Shown here: in pieces, positions 25,859 through 32,348 of the stretch
Numbering within the stretch: position 1 is the first letter of the stretch
Layout of the letters: the number at the start of each line of letters is the position of its first letter
Assembly (NCBI RefSeq): GCF_002583555.1
Contig: NZ_BEGX01000114.1
Location: 1 to 64,000 of the forward strand
Source of the DNA: Pseudonocardia sp. N23
Lineage (GTDB): Bacteria; Actinomycetota; Actinomycetes; Mycobacteriales; Pseudonocardiaceae
Reading direction: 5' to 3'
DNA length: 64,000 bases
Made by a program: the position numbers and the translations under genes
Notes under the pieces: generated by a model
Databases searched by the model: none
The model's input: only the letters and a program-made list of their open reading frames with translations
What the model was told of the DNA's origin: nothing

Positions 25859-27328
25859 GTGACCGACGGTGACCCCACGGCGCTGAGAGGTCCCATCGCA
25901 ATACCAGGCGAGGGGACGGCGCGAAAGCTGGCCAGCCAGGTGGCCAGCCGGATCGAGGCCGACATCTTGGCCTCGGGGTGGCAGGTCGGCACGGTGTTCG
26001 GTTCCGAGAGTGCCCTGCGGGAGCGCTACGGGGTCAGCCGCGCGGTCCTCCGAGAGGCCATCCGCCTGGTCGAACACCACGAGGTGGCCACCATGCGCCG
26101 CGGCCCCTCCGGTGGCCTGATCGTGAAGGCGCCGCAGGCCGGGCCACTCGCCGCCGCCATGGTCATCTACCTGGAGCACACCGGCGCGCAGGTCGAGGAG
26201 TTGCTCGCCGTCCGCCTGCTCCTCGAACCGCTGGCCGCTCGGCTGGCGGCCGACCGGATGGACGAGGAGGGCATCCAGGCCCTTCGCGCCACGCTCGAGC
26301 AGGACCAGGCATCCCCCGACGACCTGGGTGGCAGCGACCTGCTGCACAAAACCCTGGGCCAGCTGAGCAGGAACCCCGCCCTCCGCCTGTTCATCGACGT
26401 GCTGGTCGAGCTGACCAATCGCTATGTGTACCGACCGTCACGGGCGTCGCGCGGGCAGGCCGCCGAGGTCAAGCGGGCGTCCCACCTCGCGCACCGGGCT
26501 ATCGCGAACTCCGTCATCGCCGGGGACACGAGCAGGGCGGAACAACGCACGGTCCACCACCTCGAGGCCATGCGGGACTGGATGCTGTCCATCGGTCAAC
26601 GACCGATCGCCAGCACCCAGCGCGCAGACGTCGACGACACGGGCAACGGCAAGCAGAAGCTCGCCGAGACCGTCGCCCGGCGCATCATGGGTGAGATGGC
26701 CGCCAGAGGTGCGCACGTGGGTGACGTCGTGGGCTCGGAGGCTGATCTGCTCGAGCGGATGGGCGTCAGCCGCGCGGTACTACGGGAGGCTGTGCGACTG
26801 CTGGAGTACCACTCCGTCGCCTACATGCGCCGAGGTCCTGGCGGCGGCCTGGTCATCACCGTGCCCGACGCCACGGCGAGCATCCAGGCGACGGCCCTCT
26901 ACCTCGACTACGAGGAGATCGGCCTAGCCGACCTCCGGGCCGTGCGGGACGTCATCGAGTCCGGCTGCCTGGAGTCGGTCGTGCGGCGGCACGAGGACAC
27001 AGTGGTGGGAGAGCGCCTGCGGGAGGCGATCAAGCCCGTGGACCCGGTCGCCTCGGAGGCAACGGTCGGCCGGGCGCACCACTTCCACACGGAGATCGCG
27101 GAACTGTCCGGCAACCCGGTCCTCGCGTTGTTCCTCCGGATCATCACCACTGTGTGGGCCCGGCACTCCGACGACCTCGTCGAGGAGGGACCGAAGACTC
27201 AGGAGGCCGCTGATGCGGCCCTGCGTGTCCACGAGGGAATCGCCGAGGCGATCCTCGCCGGCGACCTGCCGCTCGCGCGCCACCGCATGCGCCGCCACCT
27301 CGAGGCCCTCGACGCGTGGTGGCAGTAG
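25859..27328 (+). CDS. Tandem-duplicated GntR/FadR-type regulator (wHTH-FCD-wHTH-FCD)
   Basis: 489 residues, about twice the family length. Residues about 21-90 form a winged helix (ESALRERYGVSRAVLREAIR, then MRRGPSGGLIV), about 95-250 an FCD ligand domain, about 261-328 a second winged helix (EADLLERMGVSRAVLREAVR, then MRRGPGGGLVI), and about 335-485 a second FCD domain (RVHEGIAEAIL near the end). The two halves are similar, pointing to duplication and fusion. Such a chain would present a full operator-binding pair in one polypeptide. GTG 25859 has GGAGG seven bases upstream; upstream in-frame codons are less likely. Probably a repressor of nearby acyl-CoA genes responding to an acyl-CoA or carboxylate. 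Ligand unknown. Confidence 0.88.
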   Translation: MTDGDPTALRGPIAIPGEGTARKLASQVASRIEADILASGWQVGTVFGSESALRERYGVSRAVLREAIRLVEHHEVATMRRGPSGGLIVKAPQAGPLAAAMVIYLEHTGAQVEELLAVRLLLEPLAARLAADRMDEEGIQALRATLEQDQASPDDLGGSDLLHKTLGQLSRNPALRLFIDVLVELTNRYVYRPSRASRGQAAEVKRASHLAHRAIANSVIAGDTSRAEQRTVHHLEAMRDWMLSIGQRPIASTQRADVDDTGNGKQKLAETVARRIMGEMAARGAHVGDVVGSEADLLERMGVSRAVLREAVRLLEYHSVAYMRRGPGGGLVITVPDATASIQATALYLDYEEIGLADLRAVRDVIESGCLESVVRRHEDTVVGERLREAIKPVDPVASEATVGRAHHFHTEIAELSGNPVLALFLRIITTVWARHSDDLVEEGPKTQEAADAALRVHEGIAEAILAGDLPLARHRMRRHLEALDAWWQ

Positions 27329-27394
27329 CGCGCGCTCGGCACCGGCGCACGAGTGCCGGGCCAGGCAACCTTCGCCCGTGTGATGGTTGAGGCC

Positions 27395-27609
27395 CGTTTG
27401 ATCACCTCGCGCGGGGTCGGTGGCGTGGGTGTTCGGCCAGGCGATGTAGCGGCGGATCATGAGCGCCTGCTCGCGATGTGGCTGGTGGTCGGTGCCGTCG
27501 ATGGTGAAGCAGTGCAGCGCGGTGAACTGCGGCTCGATCCGGTTGAGCCAGGAGCTGTGCAACGGCGTGTAGGCGATCTCGACGTTGTTCGCCGCCCGAC
27601 CCGGAGTCT
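27395..27609 (-). pseudogene. IS630-type transposase C-terminal fragment
   Basis: One frame reads NNVEIAYTPLHSSWLNRIEP, then QFTALHCFTIDGTDH and MIRRYIAWPNTHA. This is the C-terminal DDE-region end of IS630 transposases, including the Glu of the catalytic triad (SWLNRIEPQF). The N-terminal two thirds are missing. The 5' side abuts the 3' end of the SDR gene at 27630 with about 20 bases between. Confidence 0.8.
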
Positions 27610-27629
27610 GCGGGCAACCCCAGGGCGGT

Positions 27630-28538
27630 TCAGTTCTGCTCCGGGTCGACGTACCCGCTGTCGTTCGGGGTGGGCGCGGCCTTAGCCACGAGGTCGGGGA
27701 CCACGTCACCGAGCGCGGCCGGGTCCCAGGGCTCGTCGTGCAGGATCTCGGAGCCGATGCGCCACGACTCCACGACAGCGATCCTGTTGCCGCGGACGTC
27801 GAACGTCCGGCCTGTGATCGCCGCGCTCTGCAGACTCGCCAGCCAGACCACGATCGGAGAGACGAAAGCAGGAGCGAACTTCTCCACGAGCTCTTCGGGC
27901 ATGAGGCCCTCCGTCAACCGCGTCGTGGCGGCCGGCGCCACGGTGTTCACGGTTACCCCATAGCGGATCATCTCCTTGGCTGCACCGAGCGTGAAGGACG
28001 CGATGGCGCCCTTCGCAGCGATGTAGTTGGTCTGGCCGAAACTGCCGTACAGGCCGTTCGGCGAGGTCGTGCAGATGATCCGGCCGTCGACCGGGGCGCC
28101 GGTCTTCTTGGCCCAGTCCCGCCAGAACACGGCGGCCGCCCGCGAGCACGCGAACGTGCCCCGGAGGTGCACCCGGACCACGGTGTCCCAATCCTCGTCG
28201 GTCATCCCCGCCAGCGTGCGATCGCGAAGGATGCCGGCATTGTTGACCAAGACGTCGAGGCCACCGAACGTGTCGACGGCGAGCCGGACGATCTCCCGGG
28301 CGCTCGCGGAGTCCGACACGTCGTGTGCGCTGGCGACCGCCTCGCCACCAGCGGCCCGGATCTCGTCGACCACGAGCCGCGCGACAGTAGGGTCACTACC
28401 GGTCCCGTCGGGCTCCCCGCCCAGGTCGTTCACCACGACCTGCGCGCCGTGCTGGGCCAGCGCAAGGGCGTGGGAGCGGCCCAGCCCCCGCCCGGCTCCC
28501 GTGACGATGGCCACTCGGCCTTCACAGATTCGCTCCAC
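27630..28538 (-). CDS. SDR-family 3-hydroxyacyl-CoA dehydrogenase-like protein (MFE-2/HSD17B4 type)
   Basis: 302 residues. The start VAIVTGAGRGLGRSHALALA followed by VVVNDLGG and the mid NNAGILRDRTLAGMTDEDWD with VHLRGTF are characteristic of the dehydrogenase domain of peroxisomal multifunctional enzyme 2. The catalytic pair is the classical Tyr-x3-Lys (NYIAAK). It would oxidise an R-3-hydroxyacyl-CoA with NAD. Starts at GTG 28538 with AAGGA four bases upstream. Its 3' end lies directly against the IS630 fragment but the C-terminus appears complete. Confidence 0.85.
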   Translation of the reverse strand: MERICEGRVAIVTGAGRGLGRSHALALAQHGAQVVVNDLGGEPDGTGSDPTVARLVVDEIRAAGGEAVASAHDVSDSASAREIVRLAVDTFGGLDVLVNNAGILRDRTLAGMTDEDWDTVVRVHLRGTFACSRAAAVFWRDWAKKTGAPVDGRIICTTSPNGLYGSFGQTNYIAAKGAIASFTLGAAKEMIRYGVTVNTVAPAATTRLTEGLMPEELVEKFAPAFVSPIVVWLASLQSAAITGRTFDVRGNRIAVVESWRIGSEILHDEPWDPAALGDVVPDLVAKAAPTPNDSGYVDPEQN

Positions 28539-28704
28539 GTCATCCTTCTCTGAACATCGTTGTGCCGCTGGCCTTGCTGCCAGCGGTCTGGAACGTCACG
28601 AGCGCAACCGGGGCGGCACGGCGACTCGCCGTCCTGGTCCGAGTTCGTCGCCTGGCGTGCACCCCGACGTTCATCCCCGCTTCCCCAGTGGAGGGCGGGC
28701 TGGG

Positions 28705-29432
28705 TCGGGACGGCCGGCCAGAAGCGAGCAACGTGCGCAGACCGGTCGCCGGCGCCAACGGCTGGTCGAGCATGCGGTGCTGACCGGCGTCGGGGAAGGT
28801 CGACGACCGACATGTGACCGGAGGGGGTCTTGCCGCCTCCGCTGCCGTCTCGGGCGTGACCAGCCTTTCCTCGCACCGGAACAGGGCTGCGGGATCCCTA
28901 GTTGCGGCGGGAGGGTCCTGCAGCAGCGGGCGGGGTCTGCCGAAGGCCCCGGCACCGAGCTTCCACGGCCATCCCCCGTCGACTCGGCGGCGGGAGCCGC
29001 GTGCGATGTGGTCGGTCACGTCAGGGCGGACGTTGGCCTGCGCCGGCAGGGGTCGGAACCGGGCGACCGCCGTGGAGAGGGTCGGGTAGACCCCCGCCGG
29101 ACCGCGCGCCGCAAGCGGCGATTCCCCGGCGACCGCGACGACCTCACGGGCCCAGCCCCGGACGTCATGGTTGGCTCGGGGACCGCTCTCGCCGTGTCTG
29201 ACAGGTCGAGCGCGACGCCTCGGTGCGAGTGGACCTGTGACGCGACGTGGTGCGACCAGCCGCAACGGGCGCCTCCGCCGTGGACCAGGACTCCCGCGGC
29301 GCCCTCGGGCCCCCAGGTCCGAAGGCGCAACTGCACGCCGTCGGCCTCGGGCCAAACCGGAACGGGCAGCGTCTCCGTTGCGCGGGTGAACCACGAGGGC
29401 GGCGTCGCGCCGCCGCCATGCTCCTCGGCCAC
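28705..29432 (-). pseudogene. Alpha/beta hydrolase pseudogene lacking the nucleophile elbow
   Basis: The N-terminus reads well in one frame: VWPEADGVQLRLRTWGPEGA then VLVHGGGARCGW and GVALDLSDT. Then similarity continues in another frame with DVRGWAREVVAVAGE and, after a gap, PTLSTAVARFRPLPAQANVR, and the end reads ALFRCEERLVTPE and MLDQPLAPATGLRTLLAS. The segment that should carry the GxSxG elbow between AVAGE and PTLST is gone, and frames change at least twice. It cannot make an active hydrolase. Confidence 0.7.
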
Positions 29433-29671
29433 CCGTAGGTTGTTCAGGACGTCCTCCAGCTACGACTGACGGTGCAGGGACCGCTCCACCTTGGCCCCTG
29501 AGCGTGCGGGGGCGGGAGATTGGGACGTGAGCCTGTGACACGGCCCATCGCACCTGCTGCGCAGATAAGAGTAGCCTCTATCGGAGCGAAGGACCAGGGG
29601 CCCTGCCACCGCCTTTCGGCAACAGAGGTAACCTGGTTCAGTTCGAGCTACAACCGAGGCGGTGAGGGTTC
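29433..29671. other. Promoter region of the MaoC operon
   Basis: About 240 bases between the start of the hydrolase pseudogene and the small frame at 29672. The right end is AT-rich and contains the AACCTGGTT palindrome. No gene seen. Confidence 0.5.
29630..29638. promoter_or_regulatory. AACCTGGTT palindrome upstream of the MaoC operon
   Basis: AACCTGGTT lies about 35 bases upstream of the first frame of the group and 257 bases upstream of the MaoC-like gene. It is the same motif seen at four other promoter regions. Confidence 0.45.
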
Positions 29672-29898
29672 ATGGCAGATGCCGCGGAGACCGTCCTGGC
29701 CGGAGCGCCGGGCGCAATCGACGTCTTCGAACGCGCGCTGCGGGTCGGCCCCACCGGCGCCGACCCGCACGGGACGTGGCCCAACCACCGCACCGTCTAC
29801 CGACACCGACAGGAGTGGACGTGCAGCGTCAGTCCATCGCCAACCGCGGCGAGACGGCCAGCAAGATCATGCGCGAGCCCGCGGTGCTGATCCTGTGA
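29672..29898 (+). pseudogene. Gene scrap with acyl-CoA synthetase-like and biotin carboxylase-like pieces
   Basis: An ATG at 29672 opens MADAAETVLAGAPGAIDVFE, which resembles the first residues of some acyl-CoA synthetases, but the frame soon loses family-like sequence. In the next frame GTG 29820 begins VQRQSIANRGETASKIMREP, which resembles the extreme N-terminus of biotin carboxylases (…IANRGEIAVRI-R…). That frame ends at a TGA at 29896-29898 that overlaps the GTG start of the MaoC-like gene. The retained coupling suggests a larger gene or genes collapsed by deletion while keeping promoter and coupling. Both family readings rest on about 20 residues. Confidence 0.35.
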
Positions 29899-30356
29899 GC
29901 GCGCCGACGGCGTCCCAGCACCCTGCGGCCCGACTGGTGGGCACGGTGCTCGGCGAGTACGAAATGGTGATCGAGCGCGGCAAGGTCGCCGAGTTCGCGC
30001 GAGCGACCGGATCCCGGTCGCCGGGGTACTTCGGCGACGACGCACCGATCCCGCCTACCTTCCTGGTGACCTCGTCGTTCTGGGCACCGGAGGGGGAGGA
30101 TGCGTTGGTTCAGCGACTGGGGTTGAACCTGCCGCGCGTCCTGCACGGCGGACAGGAGTTCTCCTTCCCCGGTCGGCTGCCGCACGCCGGGGACCGGCTG
30201 ACGGTGCGCCTGACCGTGGAGTCCGTGACCGAGAAGGCGGGGCGCCGCGGCGGCAACATGACGTTCATAGTGCTCCTCACTCGGTATCTCGCCCCCGACG
30301 GCGTGGTGGTGGCTGAGAGCCGGGCGACGACGATCGAGCGGGGAGCGGCGTCGTGA
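29895..30356 (+). CDS. MaoC-like dehydratase subunit (FAS1-type N-terminal domain)
   Basis: 153 residues with one hot-dog fold. The start VIERGKVAEFARATG, then PPTFLVTSSFW and VLHGGQEFSFPGRLPHAGD follow the N-terminal dehydratase domain found in HadA/HadC and ChsH1/H2-type hydratases. The catalytic Asp/His motif is absent, as expected for the non-catalytic partner of a two-subunit hydratase. The GTG start overlaps the TGA before it, and its own stop overlaps the next gene's GTG, so translation is coupled on both sides. Confidence 0.83.
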   Translation: MSAPTASQHPAARLVGTVLGEYEMVIERGKVAEFARATGSRSPGYFGDDAPIPPTFLVTSSFWAPEGEDALVQRLGLNLPRVLHGGQEFSFPGRLPHAGDRLTVRLTVESVTEKAGRRGGNMTFIVLLTRYLAPDGVVVAESRATTIERGAAS

Positions 30357-30772
30357 CCGGACCTCGCGAAGTCTCTGCCGTGCTCCCGGAGTGGAACGTC
30401 GGCCGGCAGAGCCGCACCGACATCGTGCGCTATCAGGGCGCCAGCGGTGACTTCAACCCGATCCACCACGACGACGAGTTCGCGCGGGCCGGCGGGATGG
30501 AGGGGGCGTTCAGCGTCGGCATGCTACAGGCTGGCTACCTCGGCACCTACTGCACGGACCTGTACGGCCCCGAGAGCGTCCGGCGCATCAAGGTCCGCTT
30601 CTCGGAGCAGGTGTGGCCCGGTGACGTCCTGGTCTGCTCGGGTCGGGTCCTGTCGGCGACCACGGGCCAGAACGGGATGCAGCGGCTGGAACTGGAGTTG
30701 GCCGTCCGCCGGAGAGGTGGCGGGGTCGCCGTGACCGCGGAGGCGACGGTAGTGGTCGCCGCTACCTCGTGA
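30353..30772 (+). CDS. MaoC-like (R)-hydratase catalytic subunit
   Basis: 139 residues, a single hot-dog domain with the full hydratase-2 signature DFNPIHHDDEFAR near residue 33, supplying the catalytic Asp and His. With the coupled gene before it, it should form a heteromeric enoyl-CoA hydratase. GTG at 30353 overlaps the previous TGA as GTGA. A hairpin follows the stop. Confidence 0.88.
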   Translation: MTGPREVSAVLPEWNVGRQSRTDIVRYQGASGDFNPIHHDDEFARAGGMEGAFSVGMLQAGYLGTYCTDLYGPESVRRIKVRFSEQVWPGDVLVCSGRVLSATTGQNGMQRLELELAVRRRGGGVAVTAEATVVVAATS

Positions 30773-30802
30773 CCAAGGCGACAGCGGACACCTCTGCGCG
30801 TA

Positions 30803-30838
30803 CCACAGGGGGCCATCGCAGTCGGTGGCCCCGTGGGG
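30803..30838 (+). terminator. Hairpin after the MaoC pair
   Basis: GGGGCCA (30809-30815) pairs with TGGCCCC (30826-30832), extended by further pairs outside one mismatch. It starts about 30 bases past the stop. Confidence 0.5.
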
Positions 30839-31042
30839 TGCACCCATCGCAACAGAGGCGATCGCGACCGGGATCGCCGCGCCGATTTCAGCACGAACTG
30901 TCTGCCGGATCGTCGAGACCGACGCGCTGCCGATCGGGCCGTCTTCGCGCCACACAGTTAGCCTACGGCCTGCCTGTGTCACATTTCGTGTCACGCGTCG
31001 CGCCGGCCGGAAGTCCGGACCGCTGTTTCCGCTGGTCAAACG

Positions 31043-31117
31043 TGGTGGGCGCGGCAGGGTTCGAACCTGCGACCGCTCGGGTGTAAGCCGAGTGCTCTCC
31101 CGCTGAGCTACGCGCCC
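31043..31117 (-). tRNA. tRNA-Val (anticodon TAC)
   Basis: On the minus strand the 5' end GGGCGCG (from 31117) pairs with CGCGCCC near the 3' end, followed by discriminator A and an encoded CCA (31043-31045). The D-arm AGCTCA...GAGC, anticodon loop CTTACAC and T-loop GGTTCGAACCC are all normal, giving a 75-base gene. Its 3' end faces the catabolic region to the left, and everything to the right is conserved core genome. Confidence 0.95.
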
Positions 31118-31152
31118 GGGAGCCGGCCCGGATCCCAGGCCGGCCTGCGGCG

Positions 31153-31611
31153 TCAGAGCGCCGCGATGGCCTTGCGCCAACCGTCCTGGTCGCGCGCGTC
31201 GCCGGGGCCGTTGACCTCGGCGAAGCGGACGACGCCCTCCTTGTCGACGAGGAAGGTCCCGCGCAGGGCGAAGCCGGCGTCGGCGTTGAAGACGCCGTAG
31301 TCCTGCGCCACCTTGCCGTGCGGCCAGAAGTCGGCGAGCAGCGGGAAGGTGTAGTTCTGCTCCTTCGCCCAGGCGGCGAGGGCGAAGGTGTGGTCGACCG
31401 AGACGGCGACGACCTGGACGTCGTCGTTCTGGAACGCCCCGAGGTCGTCGCGCACCGAGCAGAGCTCGCCGGTACAGACCCCGGAGAAGGCGAACGGGTA
31501 GAAGACCACCAGTACGGCCTTGTCACCCCGGAACGACGAGAGGGTGACCTCGTCGCCGGTGTCGGCCTTGAGCGTGAAGTCGGGGGCCTGCGAGCCCACC
31601 GCGAGCGCCAT
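31153..31611 (-). CDS. ahpE: AhpE-type 1-Cys peroxiredoxin
   Basis: 152 residues of the AhpC/TSA family. The peroxidatic Cys is in PFAFSGVCTGEL near residue 45, with the usual preceding Thr/Ser position replaced by Ser-Gly-Val as in mycobacterial AhpE. Reduces peroxides in the cytosol. ATG 31611 gives a start like that of AhpE; an ATG at 31632 would add seven residues. It lies just right of tRNA-Val and is the second gene leftward after the DUF3052 gene. Confidence 0.88.
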   Translation of the reverse strand: MALAVGSQAPDFTLKADTGDEVTLSSFRGDKAVLVVFYPFAFSGVCTGELCSVRDDLGAFQNDDVQVVAVSVDHTFALAAWAKEQNYTFPLLADFWPHGKVAQDYGVFNADAGFALRGTFLVDKEGVVRFAEVNGPGDARDQDGWRKAIAAL

Positions 31612-31703
31612 GATCAGGGTTCTCCCAAGCACGTCGACGACGCCGCGCCTCGGTTGTGGGCGCGACAGTGTTCCCGAGCCTATTCCACCCGACGGTGTCC
31701 CGG

Positions 31704-31737
31704 CGCCCGCGACCCCCTTGGCCGGGGGTCGCGGGCG
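31704..31737 (-). terminator. 14-bp perfect hairpin after the DUF3052 gene
   Basis: CGCCCGCGACCCCC (31704-31717) and its exact complement (31724-31737) enclose a 6-base loop, directly downstream of the DUF3052 stop. This separates it from the peroxiredoxin gene. Confidence 0.8.
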
Positions 31738-31743
31738 TAGGCA

Positions 31744-32208
31744 TCAGCGTTTCTTCCCCTGTTTCGGCGAGGCGAGACGGGCGCCTGCCCACGTGTCGCC
31801 AACGCTCACGTTGGACGTCTGGGCGAGGCCGGCCGTCGGGGCGGCCTCGGCGATCTCGCTCGGTTCGAGATGACCCGGGCGGCCCGTCCTGGGTGTGAGC
31901 ACCCAGACCACGCCGTTGTCGGCGAGTGCCCCTCTGGCGTCGACGAGGGCGTCGACGAGGTCGCCGTCGCCCTCCCTGAACCACATCAGGACGACGTCGA
32001 TGACCTCCTGGGCGTCTTCGTCGAGCAGTTCGTCGCCGCTGCGTTCCTCGACAGCGTCGCGCACCGCCTCGTCGACGTCGGAGTCCCAACCCAGTTCCTG
32101 GACGACCATGCCCGGCTCGATGCCGAGCTTGCCCGCGATGTCGGACGAACGTCCGGCATCTTCCGCGGCGATCACGCGCGCGCCCCCTTGTTGTCGTGTG
32201 TGGGCCAT
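31744..32208 (-). CDS. DUF3052 protein
   Basis: About 154 residues of a small actinobacterial family. Visible features are SDIAGKLGIEPGMVVQELGWDSD, an acidic stretch (DELLDEDAQEVID) and VVWVLTPRTGRPGH. Members are commonly found beside aceE, as here. Function not established. ATG 32208 was chosen over 32241; the ribosome site is weak, and a still later GTG (VIAAEDAG) is possible. It is divergent from aceE across a 140-base promoter region containing an 11-bp palindrome. Confidence 0.8.
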   Translation of the reverse strand: MAHTRQQGGARVIAAEDAGRSSDIAGKLGIEPGMVVQELGWDSDVDEAVRDAVEERSGDELLDEDAQEVIDVVLMWFREGDGDLVDALVDARGALADNGVVWVLTPRTGRPGHLEPSEIAEAAPTAGLAQTSNVSVGDTWAGARLASPKQGKKR

Positions 32209-32215
32209 GTCGGCC

Positions 32216-32242
32216 CGTGTTCGGATGCGGAATCCGAACACG
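32216..32242. promoter_or_regulatory. 11-bp perfect inverted repeat between the DUF3052 gene and aceE
   Basis: CGTGTTCGGAT (32216-32226) and ATCCGAACACG (32232-32242) are exact complements with a 5-base centre. The position between divergent starts suggests an operator that could control both genes. Confidence 0.6.
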
Positions 32243-32348
32243 TGGGGACAGCGGTGCGCAACCGCCGTTCCCCGATCTCACCGCGGGGGGCACGATAGGG
32301 GCTGTACGGACAGGATGAGGAGCGTGCCGACAACGGCGACGGGCACGC

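Noticed and set aside
25859..27328. Two adjacent GntR genes rather than one double gene
   Set aside because: A single frame runs through both halves without a stop, and no ribosome site or start with proper spacing was seen before the second wHTH.
1..30772. Biosynthetic (polyketide or terpene) gene cluster
   Set aside because: There are no synthases, carrier proteins or terpene cyclases in this half; the CoA-transferases, dehydrogenases and thiolases point to degradation.
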